Positions 54,424-63,836 of a DNA stretch of 64,000 nt are shown here, in pieces; the first letter of the stretch is position 1, and the number at the start of each line of letters is the position of its first letter. This DNA is from an uncultured Lachnospiraceae bacterium. Its GTDB lineage: Bacteria; Bacillota; Clostridia; Lachnospirales; Lachnospiraceae. Below the pieces are notes generated by a model, which saw nothing but the letters and a program-made list of their open reading frames with translations, was not told the origin of the DNA and made no database searches. The position numbers and the translations under genes were made by a program. The DNA is taken from NCBI GenBank assembly GCA_934401915.1, contig CAKRSV010000002.1:1-64000 (forward strand), in the 5' to 3' direction.

Positions 54424-54494
54424 TTTTCCACAGAAAAAAATCACCTTTTTCGCGAATAATGGACTTATACACTGATTTATCCACATTATCCACA
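54424..54494 (+). promoter_or_regulatory. DnaA-box cluster
   Basis: TTATCCACA occurs twice head to tail at 54477-54485 and 54486-54494, both perfect DnaA boxes, and TTTTCCACA (one mismatch) at 54424-54432, in AT-rich DNA. No dnaA or dnaN is adjacent, so it is more likely a DnaA-binding/titration or regulatory site than the chromosome origin. Confidence 0.6.
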
Positions 54495-54612
54495 CCTCTT
54501 TTTGCTCAAACAGGGAACAAAGTTATGGTAACTTCGAGAACGGATGTTTTGTGAAGTTGTAATAAAAATGTTGTTTTTCACAAAAGAAACATAAAGTAAA
54601 ATTTCTAAATTG

Positions 54613-54642
54613 TTGCAAAAAGTAGGACAAATATGGTATACT
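54613..54642 (+). promoter_or_regulatory. hpf promoter
   Basis: TTGCAA at 54613-54618, 18-base spacer, TATACT at 54637-54642, about 60 bases before the hpf ATG. Confidence 0.7.
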
Positions 54643-54706
54643 GACTATACAATAATCCTATGGAAGTTAATTCTTATTTCCGAGGTACAGGAATGGAGGA
54701 AATTGT

Positions 54707-55234
54707 ATGAAATTTATAATCATGGGAAAGAACATTGAGGTTACAGAAGGGTTACGTTCAGCGGTAGAGGACAAGATCGGAAAGCTGGAAAAATACTTTA
54801 CGGATGAAACAGAAGTGCATGTTACACTGAGTGTCGAGAAAGACAGACAGAAGATCGAGGTAACGATCCCGGTGAAGGGAAGCATCATCCGTTCGGAGCA
54901 GGTGAGCAGCGATATGTACGTGTCGATCGATCTTGTGGAGGAGATCATCGAGAGACAGCTCAAGAAGTATAAGAACAAGCTGGTAGACAAACAGCAGGCG
55001 GCTGCAAACTTCCGTCAGGAATATATCGAGAAGGATTATGTGGATGACGACGAGGTGAAGATCATCCGCAGCAAGAAGTTTGATATCAAGCCGATGTATC
55101 CGGAAGATGCCTGCGTACAGATGGAACTGCTCGGACACAACTTCTTCGTATTCTGCAATGCAGAGACCGATCAGGTGAACGTGGTATACAAGAGAAAAGG
55201 AAACACATACGGACTCATCGAGCCGGAGGTTTAA
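54707..55234 (+). CDS. hpf: Long-form ribosome hibernation promoting factor
   Basis: 175 residues: N-terminal S30AE domain (about 1-100, IIMGKNIEVTEGLRSAVEDK) that binds the decoding site, a variable linker, and the C-terminal dimerisation domain (about 120-175, KKFDIKPMYPEDACVQMELL) that joins two 70S ribosomes into 100S dimers in stationary phase. GGAGG upstream. Followed by a terminator. This is the form typical of Firmicutes. Confidence 0.95.
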   Translation: MKFIIMGKNIEVTEGLRSAVEDKIGKLEKYFTDETEVHVTLSVEKDRQKIEVTIPVKGSIIRSEQVSSDMYVSIDLVEEIIERQLKKYKNKLVDKQQAAANFRQEYIEKDYVDDDEVKIIRSKKFDIKPMYPEDACVQMELLGHNFFVFCNAETDQVNVVYKRKGNTYGLIEPEV

Positions 55235-55244
55235 GAAAACGACA

Positions 55245-55278
55245 GGAGGCTGTCACCAGAAAGGTGGCAGCTTCTTTT
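55245..55278 (+). terminator. Terminator after hpf
   Basis: GCTGTCACC-AGAAA-GGTGGCAGC (one T-G pair) followed by TTCTTTTTG. Confidence 0.85.
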
Positions 55279-55347
55279 TGTTTGCAGAAAATCCCAGGTG
55301 TGATAGAATGGGACTGAAATAACCCTTGGATATCGTGAGGAAAAGAA

Positions 55348-57252
55348 ATGGCTATAGTCAATATTCTGGCATTTGTAACGGCCGCGCTGCTGATCGCCTT
55401 TTTTTGCAGGGAGTGTCTGGTATCGGTACTTCCGATGACGGCGTGCGGGCTGGTCTTTCTGTTATATCTTCTGGCTCTGGCAGGGCATTTATCCTGGATC
55501 GATGGGATCGACGCGGGTTTTCTGGCTCTGACGGCGCTGTGGCTTGTACTTGGCAAAAGAAAAGAAGTGGTGCAAGGCTGCCTGCAAAAACTGCGGGAGC
55601 CGTCCTTTGTGGCGGGGATGCTCCTGCTGGCGGCGGTCGCGGTCTGCGTATCGGCAAAGACGGTCACGTGGTGGGACGATGTGAATTTCTGGGCGACCGA
55701 TGTCAAGAGCCTGTACTATCTGGACGGCTTTGCCGGGAAGTATGGCAATGTGGCGCCGGAGTTTGGCGATTATCCGCCGGGTGCGCAGCTGTTCAAATGG
55801 TGGTTTTTGCACTTTGACAGGAATTCTTTTCGGGAAGGACTGGCATTTGCGGGCTACCATGTGCTGAACCTGCTCTTTCTGCTGCCGCTCTTTAAGCGGA
55901 TCTCAGGCAAAAATGTGATTATCTGGATCGGCGCGGGGCTGGCGCTGTGGCTGTTTCCCGGCATTGCGGAGGTGTACGGTTATCAGGGCTTCTGCGCCGA
56001 TCTGACCATGGCGTGTATCTATGGAAACTTTCTGTTCGCCGTGACGGACCGGGAGGGGCATGCCGCGCCGTTTTACTATGGGAGGCTGGCGTCGTATCTG
56101 GGACTTCTGGTGATCGTGAAATCGGTGGGCTTTATCTGGGCGCTTTTCGGGATCATATTCTGGCTTCTGTACACATGGAAGGACGAGCGGGAAAAGAAAA
56201 GCGGCAGACTGCTGCGGATGGGATCGGTTGTCCTTGCGCCGGTGCTGACAGGGGGCAGCTGGATGGTGTTCTGTCTGCTGATGCGGCGGGTGACAAAGAC
56301 GACGACAACGGCGGTCAAGTATGTGACGACCGACGAGTATGGCCTTTCCGGGTACATGGCAGACTTCGCGAGAGCGTTCGCAAAGGCGTTCTTTACGGAG
56401 CCGCTTCACAAGGAGCGCAGCTTTGCCGTGGATCTGACGCCCTTTGCCTTTTATCTGCTGATCTGTGCGCTGGTGCTGTTTTTTGCCTGGAAGGGAAAAA
56501 TGGCGTTTCCGGGCAGCAGGCGTATCCTGTGGTTCAGCGTGGTCAGCGGCGCGCTGTTCTACGCGATCATATTCCTTGCGCACATCACGATCTTTGCCAC
56601 GGAGACGCAGTATCTGGAGGCGAGCGGGATGATCTCATCCATCGAGCGCTACGGAGCGCCTTTTACGGTGGGAACGCTCCTGTTTCTGTCGCTTGTGTGG
56701 ATGGAGCACGGCGGAGTCCTTTTTGCACAGCGGGGCAGGTTCCTTGCGGAGTATGGAACGATCCTCTGTCTGATCGTGCTGGTAGCGGTGACGACACAGT
56801 GGCAGGCGGCGTACGACGGACTGCTTGGCTACCGCGGCGACGCGCAGAAGAATGATTCGCAGCGGGCGGAAATGCTGGACGAGTCCTCAAGGAGTTTTCT
56901 GGAGACGCTCGGTCAGATCCCGGAGGGGACAAGCACCCGGGTACTTTGTATCCAGAAGGAAACCGGCTCCCGGTGGGTGCGGAACAGTTACACGAATCTG
57001 GAGGCGTCCCCGGTTTCGGTGGTCTATAAAGGGGTCGATCTGAACGACGCGACCGATTTCTGGCTGGCGGGCGAGATCACAGCGTCCCACGCACAGTACC
57101 TCTACGTGGAGAGCCAGGAGGCGGAGATGGAGCCGCTTTTTGGCGGGATGCTGAGAGAAAAGGAGACAGCGTTTGAGGCAGGAACGCTGTACCGCATTGC
57201 GGAGAAGGACGGCGCAGTACAGTTATACAAAGTGAAGGAGAACGGCAGATGA
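55348..57252 (+). CDS. Large polytopic membrane protein, glycosyltransferase GT-C-like
   Basis: 634 residues with about 11-13 hydrophobic helices to residue 480 and a soluble C-terminal part (about 490-634). A conserved-looking loop after the first helices, TVTWWDDVNFWATDVKSLYY, has the acidic residues expected of a GT-C polyprenyl-phosphate-sugar transferase active site. Its stop overlaps the start of the GT2-GtrA gene (ATGA), so the two are translationally coupled. Likely role: sugar transfer to a cell-envelope polymer or glycolipid using a lipid-linked donor made by its partner. Family assignment is inference. Confidence 0.6.
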   Translation: MAIVNILAFVTAALLIAFFCRECLVSVLPMTACGLVFLLYLLALAGHLSWIDGIDAGFLALTALWLVLGKRKEVVQGCLQKLREPSFVAGMLLLAAVAVCVSAKTVTWWDDVNFWATDVKSLYYLDGFAGKYGNVAPEFGDYPPGAQLFKWWFLHFDRNSFREGLAFAGYHVLNLLFLLPLFKRISGKNVIIWIGAGLALWLFPGIAEVYGYQGFCADLTMACIYGNFLFAVTDREGHAAPFYYGRLASYLGLLVIVKSVGFIWALFGIIFWLLYTWKDEREKKSGRLLRMGSVVLAPVLTGGSWMVFCLLMRRVTKTTTTAVKYVTTDEYGLSGYMADFARAFAKAFFTEPLHKERSFAVDLTPFAFYLLICALVLFFAWKGKMAFPGSRRILWFSVVSGALFYAIIFLAHITIFATETQYLEASGMISSIERYGAPFTVGTLLFLSLVWMEHGGVLFAQRGRFLAEYGTILCLIVLVAVTTQWQAAYDGLLGYRGDAQKNDSQRAEMLDESSRSFLETLGQIPEGTSTRVLCIQKETGSRWVRNSYTNLEASPVSVVYKGVDLNDATDFWLAGEITASHAQYLYVESQEAEMEPLFGGMLREKETAFEAGTLYRIAEKDGAVQLYKVKENGR

Positions 57253-58340
57253 GTACAGCATATTTGCAGATACCGGTGATCATTCCGGCTTATGAACCGG
57301 GAGAGAATCTGATCCCTTTTATTGATTCCCTGTCAGAGAAAGGGATACAACGGATCGTTGTGGTGGACGACGGGAGCGGAAAAGCCTATGAGTCCATCTT
57401 TGACGAGATCACCCGGAGAGAAAACTGTATGGTTTTGAGGCACGCCGTAAATCTGGGAAAAGGGCGCGCGCTCAAGACGGCTTTCAACGAGTGCATGAAC
57501 CGCTTTCCGGAGGCGGCGGGCGTCGTGACGGCGGACTCGGACGGGCAGCACACGCCGGAGGGCATCCTTTCCTGTATGCAGGAGCTTTCCGGGCATCCCG
57601 ATGCACTGGTGCTCGGCTGCCGTGATTTTGACGCGTCGAATGTGCCGGCACGGTCGAGCTTTGGGAACAAGTGCACGCGCCGGGTGTTCCGCTATCTGCT
57701 GGGGATCACCATCACGGATACCCAGACGGGGCTTCGCGGGATCCCCCGCAGCTTTATGGAGATCCTGATGAACGTCAAGGGCGAACGGTTTGAGTTCGAG
57801 ACGAATATGCTGATTGAGACGAAGGAGCGGCAGATCCCGATCCGGGAGGTCCCGATCGACACGATCTATATCGAGCAGAACCAGACCAGCCACTTCCATC
57901 CGATCCGGGATTCCCTGCGGATCTATCTGGTGTTTACGAAGTTTGTGTTCTCGTCCCTCTCATCCAGCGTTGTGGATCTGCTCCTGTTCGGACTGTTCTG
58001 CAATATGCTCAAGGGAGGCGGTGCTCTTTTCGGGGCGTCCTACATCGTGCAGGCGACGGTGATGGCGAGAGTGCTGTCGGCGGCGTACAATTTTCTGATC
58101 AATTACAAGGTGGTTTTCCGCAGCCGTGAAAATATGGCGCTTACGGCGGCAAAGTACTTCCTGCTGGCAATCTGTCAGATGGGCTGCAGCGCCTTTCTGG
58201 TCGATCTGCTCTACCGGGCGACCGGCGGCGTGGAGGTGCTGGTCAAGATACCGGTGGACGTCCTTTTGTTTTTCCTGAGCTTTGCCATCCAGCGGGAATT
58301 TGTCTACCGGAGCCGCAGGAGAGGGCAGAAGCGCGCATGA
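57249..58340 (+). CDS. GT2 glycosyltransferase fused to GtrA-type flippase domain
   Basis: 363 residues. N-terminal GT-A domain (about 8-225): IPAYEPGENLIPFIDSL, VVDDGSGKAYESIFDE, the metal-binding DSDGQH (T-A-DSDGQHTPEG) and TQTGLRGIP. C-terminal GtrA domain (about 235-355) with four membrane helices. The first half resembles polyprenyl-phosphate glucosyl/mannosyltransferases; GtrA proteins are thought to flip the lipid-linked sugar. A single-chain fusion makes a donor and moves it across, for the coupled upstream membrane protein. Confidence 0.9.
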   Translation: MSTAYLQIPVIIPAYEPGENLIPFIDSLSEKGIQRIVVVDDGSGKAYESIFDEITRRENCMVLRHAVNLGKGRALKTAFNECMNRFPEAAGVVTADSDGQHTPEGILSCMQELSGHPDALVLGCRDFDASNVPARSSFGNKCTRRVFRYLLGITITDTQTGLRGIPRSFMEILMNVKGERFEFETNMLIETKERQIPIREVPIDTIYIEQNQTSHFHPIRDSLRIYLVFTKFVFSSLSSSVVDLLLFGLFCNMLKGGGALFGASYIVQATVMARVLSAAYNFLINYKVVFRSRENMALTAAKYFLLAICQMGCSAFLVDLLYRATGGVEVLVKIPVDVLLFFLSFAIQREFVYRSRRRGQKRA

Positions 58341-58390
58341 GTTGAAAAGCTGCCTCATATACTGCAATGATGAGATGATTCGGAGCGGAT

Positions 58391-59512
58391 ATGAAGAAGC
58401 AGAAAAAGACAGACACATCCTATCGGGACAGATTTCGTGTGCTTGGCGGGATCCTTCTGGCAGCCTTATGCTGCCAGTTTTTGGCTGTAAAGATAGATCA
58501 GATGGCGGCGCGGTCCGGCGGGGCGGCGTGGCAGGAGGAGACGGGGAAACAGCAGGCGTACGGCGCGCAGGAACAGACGGAGGCAATCGAGGTCTCGGCG
58601 AACGGAAATTTTATCAAATGGGTGGAATTTCATGTGACCTGCGAGGCGATGGCGGCCGCCTACGAGCTGGATACGGCGACCTACCAGGAGGAGAATAAGC
58701 TGAACTGGATCGAACTGCTCGCCTACAGCGGGGCGAAGCATGGCGGGAGCTTCGGAAAGGACAGCGTGCGGGAGATCCAGAAGGCGGCGGAAGCGATCCG
58801 CAGCGGGGAGACGACGATGGAGGAGCTCACGAAGGATATGGAGTACTATCCTTACTATCTGGAGGCCTACAGCGCCGTGCTGGGAGGTATGGTCGGCGAG
58901 TTTTCCATGGAGGGAGAGTCCGGGACGAAGAACTATTATGGGCTGAAGGCTTTTTCACCCATAGCCAGAGGCTTTGACTACAGCCATTACGACGATTTCG
59001 GCTCGTCGCGGAGCTACGGCTATGCGAGGCCGCACCTCGGGCATGACATGATGGGGATGGTAGGAACACCGATCATCGCGATCGAGTCCGGCTATGTGGA
59101 GGCGCTCGGCTGGAACCAGTACGGCGGCTGGCGCATCGGCATCCGCAGCTTCGACCACAAGCGGTATTACTACTACGCGCACCTGCGGCAGAACTACCCT
59201 TACGCGGAAGGCCTGGAGGAGGGCAGCATCGTGACGGCGGGGGATGTGATCGGCTATATGGGACACACCGGGTACAGCACGAAGGAGAATGTCAACAACA
59301 TTGAGACGGTACACCTCCACTGGGGATTGCAGCTGATCTTCGACGAGTCCCAGAAGGAGAGTGACAACGAGATCTGGATCGACTGCTACGAGCTGACGAA
59401 ATTCCTTTACCGCAACCGGAGCGAAGTGCAGAAGATCGGAGACACCAGAGAGTGGAAACGCGTCTATGGGATGACGGATCCTGCGGTCGAAAAAGCCCTG
59501 CGGGAAAAATAG
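58391..59512 (+). CDS. Membrane-anchored M23 family metallopeptidase
   Basis: 373 residues. One N-terminal membrane helix (about 16-32), a helical linker domain (about 75-180), and a C-terminal M23 (LytM) domain: GHDMMG with the first zinc His/Asp, then YYAHLRQ and HLHWGLQ with the remaining His ligands. It should cleave peptidoglycan cross-bridges or, as in SpoIIQ-like proteins, act as a structural wall factor. GGAG upstream; follows the glycosyltransferase pair by 50 bases. Confidence 0.88.
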   Translation: MKKQKKTDTSYRDRFRVLGGILLAALCCQFLAVKIDQMAARSGGAAWQEETGKQQAYGAQEQTEAIEVSANGNFIKWVEFHVTCEAMAAAYELDTATYQEENKLNWIELLAYSGAKHGGSFGKDSVREIQKAAEAIRSGETTMEELTKDMEYYPYYLEAYSAVLGGMVGEFSMEGESGTKNYYGLKAFSPIARGFDYSHYDDFGSSRSYGYARPHLGHDMMGMVGTPIIAIESGYVEALGWNQYGGWRIGIRSFDHKRYYYYAHLRQNYPYAEGLEEGSIVTAGDVIGYMGHTGYSTKENVNNIETVHLHWGLQLIFDESQKESDNEIWIDCYELTKFLYRNRSEVQKIGDTREWKRVYGMTDPAVEKALREK

Positions 59513-59524
59513 AATCTTTTGGCA

Positions 59525-59553
59525 TTGCAAAAAAGAATCCGCTATGATACAAT
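59525..59553 (+). promoter_or_regulatory. Promoter of the butyrate operon
   Basis: TTGCAA at 59525-59530, 17-base spacer, TACAAT at 59548-59553, about 98 bases before the thl ATG. The leader contains a CAATGAT/ATCATTG hairpin. Confidence 0.75.
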
Positions 59554-59650
59554 AGGAGCGATGGACAATGATAAAAAAATAACAATCATTGCCGGGCCTT
59601 GAAAAATAAAGGTTTTAGAAAAAACACGACATTTTATGGAGGAAAGAAAA

Positions 59651-60835
59651 ATGGCAAAAAAAGTTGTTTTGGCAGGTGCATGCCGTACAGCAATCGGCAC
59701 CATGGGCGGTGGACTTAGCACAACACCGGCACCGGAACTCGGCGCAATCGTTATCAAAGAAGCATTGAAAAGAGCCGGTGTAGCTCCGGAGCAGGTTGAT
59801 CACGTATATATGGGATGTGTAATCCAGGCAGGACAGGGACAGAACGTTGCCCGTCAGGCTTCTATCAAGGCAGGACTTCCGAACGAGGTTCCAGCAGTGA
59901 CAATCAATGTAGTATGCGGTTCTGGTCTGAACTGTGTCAACATGGCAGCACAGATGATCCAGGCAGGAGACGCCGACATCGTAGTAGCAGGCGGTATGGA
60001 GAATATGTCCATGGCTCCCTATGCGATGATGAAGGGTCGTTACGGATACAGAATGGGCAATGCAACTCTGGTAGATACCATGGTAAACGATGCCCTCTGG
60101 GATGCGTTCAATGATTATCACATGATCATGACAGCAGACAACATCTGCAGAGAGTGGGGACTTACCCGTGAAGAGCTCGATGAGTTCGCATTAAAGAGCC
60201 AGTTAAAGGCAGAGGCAGCACAGAAGAGCGGCGCGTTCGACAACGAGATCGTACCGGTTATGGTAAAGAAGAAAAAAGAGATGGTTGAGTTCAAGGTAGA
60301 CGAGGGACCGAGACCGGGATCCACGATCGAGGGACTTCAGAAACTCCGCACGATCAACCCGGACGGCTTCGTAACAGCAGGTAACGCTTCCGGTATCAAC
60401 GACGGCGCAGCAGCGATCGTTGTTATGAGCGAGGAGAAGGCAAAAGAGTTAGGCGTTAAGCCGATGGCTACTTTCGTAGCAGGCGCGCTTGCAGGATGCA
60501 GACCGGAGGTTATGGGTATCGGACCGGTTCCGGCTACAAAGAAGGTTATGGCTAAGGCTGGTTACAAGATCGAGGACTTCGATATCATCGAGGCAAACGA
60601 GGCATTTGCAGCACAGTCCGTAGCAGTTGGAAAAGAGCTTGGTATCGACGTAGACAAGCAGCTCAACCCGAACGGCGGTGCGATCGCACTGGGACACCCG
60701 GTAGGAGCTTCCGGATGCCGTATCCTTGTTACCCTGCTTCATGAGATGGAAGCAAAGGGAGCAAAGAAGGGTCTTGCCACACTGTGTATCGGCGGTGGTA
60801 TGGGCTGCGCAACAATCGTTGAGAGAGAGGACTAA
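59651..60835 (+). CDS. thl: Acetyl-CoA acetyltransferase (thiolase)
   Basis: 394 residues, thiolase fold; joins two acetyl-CoA to acetoacetyl-CoA, the first step of butyrate formation. Active-site Cys C89 in VVCGSGLN, His H349 in LGHPVGASG and the second Cys C379 in TLCIGGGMG are present. The start at 59651 follows AGGAAAG. First gene of the thl-crt-hbd-bcd-etfB operon. Confidence 0.96.
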   Translation: MAKKVVLAGACRTAIGTMGGGLSTTPAPELGAIVIKEALKRAGVAPEQVDHVYMGCVIQAGQGQNVARQASIKAGLPNEVPAVTINVVCGSGLNCVNMAAQMIQAGDADIVVAGGMENMSMAPYAMMKGRYGYRMGNATLVDTMVNDALWDAFNDYHMIMTADNICREWGLTREELDEFALKSQLKAEAAQKSGAFDNEIVPVMVKKKKEMVEFKVDEGPRPGSTIEGLQKLRTINPDGFVTAGNASGINDGAAAIVVMSEEKAKELGVKPMATFVAGALAGCRPEVMGIGPVPATKKVMAKAGYKIEDFDIIEANEAFAAQSVAVGKELGIDVDKQLNPNGGAIALGHPVGASGCRILVTLLHEMEAKGAKKGLATLCIGGGMGCATIVERED

Positions 60836-60838
60836 TTC

Positions 60839-61630
60839 ATGGATTATATTTTATACGAGGTTGACGGTGCAGTCGGCACCATCACGATCAACAGAGAAAA
60901 GGCATTAAATGCCCTTAATTCCCAGGTTCTGGACGAGCTTTCCCAGACACTTGACGCGGTAGATCTGGATACCGTACGCTGCCTGATCCTGACAGGAGCA
61001 GGTCAGAAATCCTTCGTCGCAGGTGCGGACATCGGCGAGATGAGCACTCTGACCAAGGCAGAGGGAGAGGCTTTCGGCAAGAAGGGAAACGATGTGTTCC
61101 GCAAGCTGGAGACATTCCCGATCCCTGTCATCGCAGCAGTAAACGGTTTTGCACTCGGCGGCGGCTGCGAGATCTCCATGAGCTGTGATATCCGTATCTG
61201 TTCTGAGAACGCAGTTTTCGGACAGCCGGAGGTTGGTCTTGGCATCACACCCGGATTCGGCGGCACACAGAGACTTGCCAGACTGGTAAGCCCGGGCATG
61301 GCTAAGCAGATGATCTACACAGCAAGAAATATCAAGGCAGACGAGGCATACCGCATCGGTCTTGTAAACGCAGTTTATCCGCAGGAAGAACTGATGGCAG
61401 CAGCGAAGAAGATGGCAGCAGGCATTGCAATGCAGGCACCGATCGCTGTCCGCAGCTGTAAGAAGGCGATCAACGAAGGACTTCAGGTAGATATGGATCA
61501 GGCGATCGTGATCGAGGAGAAACTCTTCGGCGGATGCTTTGAGACAGAGGATCAGAAGGCAGGTATGGGCAACTTCTTAGAGAAGGACAAAGAGAAGAAA
61601 CTGAAAGTCGTTCCCTTTGTCAACAGATAA
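60839..61630 (+). CDS. crt: 3-hydroxybutyryl-CoA dehydratase (crotonase)
   Basis: 263 residues, crotonase fold; dehydrates 3-hydroxybutyryl-CoA to crotonyl-CoA. Oxyanion-hole segments AGADIGEM and ALGGGCEISMSCD are present, with the catalytic Glu in NAVFGQPEVGLGITPGFGG. It starts 3 bases after the thl stop, with GAGAGAGG inside thl as the ribosome-binding site. Confidence 0.95.
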   Translation: MDYILYEVDGAVGTITINREKALNALNSQVLDELSQTLDAVDLDTVRCLILTGAGQKSFVAGADIGEMSTLTKAEGEAFGKKGNDVFRKLETFPIPVIAAVNGFALGGGCEISMSCDIRICSENAVFGQPEVGLGITPGFGGTQRLARLVSPGMAKQMIYTARNIKADEAYRIGLVNAVYPQEELMAAAKKMAAGIAMQAPIAVRSCKKAINEGLQVDMDQAIVIEEKLFGGCFETEDQKAGMGNFLEKDKEKKLKVVPFVNR

Positions 61631-61649
61631 TCAATAAGGTTTTTAGCAG

Positions 61650-61679
61650 AATCAGGGTGGTTTTACGACCATCCTGATT
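61650..61679 (+). ncRNA. Intercistronic hairpin between crt and hbd
   Basis: AATCAGG-g-TGGT with ACCA-t-CCTGATT: an 11-bp interrupted helix and 6-base loop, without a T run. It could mark an RNA-processing or stability boundary. Confidence 0.6.
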
Positions 61680-61719
61680 GTGTGAAATACAATTCAAATT
61701 TTCATAAGGAGGAACTACA

Positions 61720-62559
61720 ATGAAAGTAGGTATTATCGGTGCAGGAACAATGGGTTCCGGTATTGCACAGGCATTCGCTATGACAGATGGCTATGAAGTT
61801 TGTCTTTGCGATATTAAAGAAGAGTTTGCAGAGGGCGGCAAGGCTAAGATCCAGAAGAACATGAACTTCCTTGTAGGCAAGGAAAAGATCAGCCAGGAGA
61901 AGGCTGACGAGGTTATGAGCAAGATCACAACAGGTCTGAACAACATCTGTGGTGAGTGCGATCTGATCGTAGAGGTTGCTCTTGAGAAGTTAGAGATCAA
62001 GCAGTCTATTTTCAAAGAGTTACAGAACATTGTCGGCAAGGATTGCATCTTTGCTTCCAATACATCCTCCCTTTCCATCACAAAGATCGGAGAAGGACTT
62101 GACAGACCGGTTATCGGTATGCACTTCTTCAACCCGGCAGACAGAATGAAGCTGGTTGAGGTAATCAGAGGCGAGAACACAACACAGGAGATGGTTGACA
62201 AGATCACAGCCATCGCAACAGAGATCGGCAAGACTCCGGTACAGGTTAAGGAAGCTCCTGGATTCGTTGTAAACAGAATCCTGATCCCGATGATCAACGA
62301 AGCAATCGGCGTATTAGATGCCGGAACAGCATCCGCAGAGGATATCGATGTAGCTATGCAGCTCGGCGCATCCCATCCGATGGGACCGCTTCACTTAGGC
62401 GATATGATCGGTCTGGACATCTGCCTTGCTATCATGGAAGTTCTCTACAATGAGACGAAGGATGAGAAGTATGCTCCGCAGCCGCTTCTGAAGAAGATGG
62501 TTGAGGAGAAGAAGCTCGGAAGAAAGACAGGCGTTGGTTTCTTCGATTACTCTAAATAA
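61720..62559 (+). CDS. hbd: 3-hydroxybutyryl-CoA dehydrogenase
   Basis: 279 residues, usual length; NAD(P)H-dependent reduction of acetoacetyl-CoA. Dinucleotide site GAGTMGSGIAQAF at 7-19, catalytic His in IGMHFFNPADRMKLVE, and the C-terminal LKKMVEEKKLGRKTGVGFFD. AAGGAGG upstream. Confidence 0.96.
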   Translation: MKVGIIGAGTMGSGIAQAFAMTDGYEVCLCDIKEEFAEGGKAKIQKNMNFLVGKEKISQEKADEVMSKITTGLNNICGECDLIVEVALEKLEIKQSIFKELQNIVGKDCIFASNTSSLSITKIGEGLDRPVIGMHFFNPADRMKLVEVIRGENTTQEMVDKITAIATEIGKTPVQVKEAPGFVVNRILIPMINEAIGVLDAGTASAEDIDVAMQLGASHPMGPLHLGDMIGLDICLAIMEVLYNETKDEKYAPQPLLKKMVEEKKLGRKTGVGFFDYSK

Positions 62560-62581
62560 AGAGAGATAAACATTAAAAGCA

Positions 62582-62615
62582 ATAACCATGCCGGGGATTT
62601 CTCCGGTGTGGTTAT
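62582..62615 (+). ncRNA. Intercistronic hairpin between hbd and bcd
   Basis: ATAACCA (62582-62588) pairs with TGGTTAT (62609-62615), and CCGG with CCGG inside it. No T run. Same layout as the crt-hbd hairpin though of different sequence. Confidence 0.6.
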
Positions 62616-62642
62616 CAAATAAACATGGAGGAATATAAAATC

Positions 62643-63794
62643 ATGGATTTTACGTTAAGCAAAGAACATGAAATGGCGAGATCTCTTTTCAGAGAGTTCG
62701 CTGAAAAAGAAGTAAAGCCTCTCGCTCAGGAAGTGGACGAGACAGAAGTTTTCCCGAGAGAGACAGTTGAGAAAATGGCAAAATTAGGCTTCATGGGAAT
62801 TCCGGTTCCCAAGGAGTACGGTGGACAGGGATGCGATCCTCTTACCTACGCTATGTGTGTAGAGGAGCTTTCCAAGGTATGCGGCACCACAGGCGTTATC
62901 GTTTCCGCGCACACCTCTCTGTGCTGTGATCCGATCATGACCTTCGGTACAGAAGAGCAGAAGCAGAAATATCTGGTTCCCCTTGCAAAGGGCGAGAAGC
63001 TCGGCGCATTCGGTCTGACAGAGCCCGGTGCTGGTACAGACGCACAGGGACAGCAGACAAAGGCTGTTCTGGATGGAGACGAGTGGGTACTGAACGGCTC
63101 CAAGTGCTTCATCACAAACGGTAAGGAAGCTGACGTATACGTTATCTTCGCAATCACAGGAACCGTTGAGAAGCGCGGCAGACTTCAGAAAGAGATCTCC
63201 GCATTCATCGTAGAGAAGGGAACACCTGGATTTACATTCGGAACAAAAGAGAAGAAGATGGGTATCCGTGGATCATCCACATACGAGCTGATCTTTACAG
63301 ACTGCCGTATCCCGAAGGAGAACTTACTCGGACAGCAGGGTAAGGGCTTCAACATCGCAATGCACACTCTGGACGGCGGACGTATCGGTATCGCTTCCCA
63401 GGCACTTGGTCTGGCAGAGGGCGCTCTTGAGACAACCATCAGCTATGTAAAAGAGAGAAAGCAGTTCGGCAGAGCAATCGGCGCTTTCCAGAATACACAG
63501 TTCCAGCTTGCAGATATGGCTACCAAGGTAGAGGCTGCACAGATGCTGGTTTACAAGGCTGCTATGGCTAAGGCTACCCAGAAGGTATACTCTGTAGAGG
63601 CTGCAAAGGCTAAATTATACGCTGCAGAGGTTGCTATGGAAGTTACCACAAAGGCTGTTCAGTTACACGGCGGTTACGGTTACATCAGAGAGTACGATGT
63701 AGAGCGTATGATGCGTGACGCAAAGATCACAGAGATCTACGAAGGAACAAGCGAAGTTCAGCGTATGGTCATCTCCGGCGCGTTACTGAAATAG
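62643..63794 (+). CDS. bcd: Butyryl-CoA dehydrogenase
   Basis: 383 residues, acyl-CoA dehydrogenase fold with FAD. GLTEPGAGTDAQGQ is the flavin-loop segment, and the catalytic base Glu is E367 in YEGTSEVQ. With EtfAB it reduces crotonyl-CoA to butyryl-CoA while bifurcating electrons to ferredoxin. The start at 62643 is set by GGAGGA; an upstream ATG at 62625 is not needed. Confidence 0.96.
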   Translation: MDFTLSKEHEMARSLFREFAEKEVKPLAQEVDETEVFPRETVEKMAKLGFMGIPVPKEYGGQGCDPLTYAMCVEELSKVCGTTGVIVSAHTSLCCDPIMTFGTEEQKQKYLVPLAKGEKLGAFGLTEPGAGTDAQGQQTKAVLDGDEWVLNGSKCFITNGKEADVYVIFAITGTVEKRGRLQKEISAFIVEKGTPGFTFGTKEKKMGIRGSSTYELIFTDCRIPKENLLGQQGKGFNIAMHTLDGGRIGIASQALGLAEGALETTISYVKERKQFGRAIGAFQNTQFQLADMATKVEAAQMLVYKAAMAKATQKVYSVEAAKAKLYAAEVAMEVTTKAVQLHGGYGYIREYDVERMMRDAKITEIYEGTSEVQRMVISGALLK

Positions 63795-63836
63795 TCGGAA
63801 ACAATAAATAACAAAATATATAAGGAGAAAAATACA

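Larger units (their letters stand above)
54148..54706 (+). other. 559-base spacer: terminator, paired hairpins, DnaA boxes and hpf promoter
   Basis: No gene. In order: terminator (54190-54212), two related hairpins with covarying stems (54241-54262 and 54335-54360), a 9-bp inverted repeat AAGAATTTC/GAAATTCTT (54310-54332), DnaA-box-like sites (54424-54494), then the hpf promoter (54613-54642). Confidence 0.65.

Noticed and set aside
54424..54494. Chromosome origin (oriC)
   Set aside because: Only two perfect DnaA boxes and one near match, with no dnaA, dnaN, rpmH or gidA nearby.
55903..56855. Long frames overlapping the GT-C-like gene on both strands
   Set aside because: GC-rich third positions open all frames here; only the 55348-57252 frame has consistent membrane helices and a coupled stop-start with the next gene.
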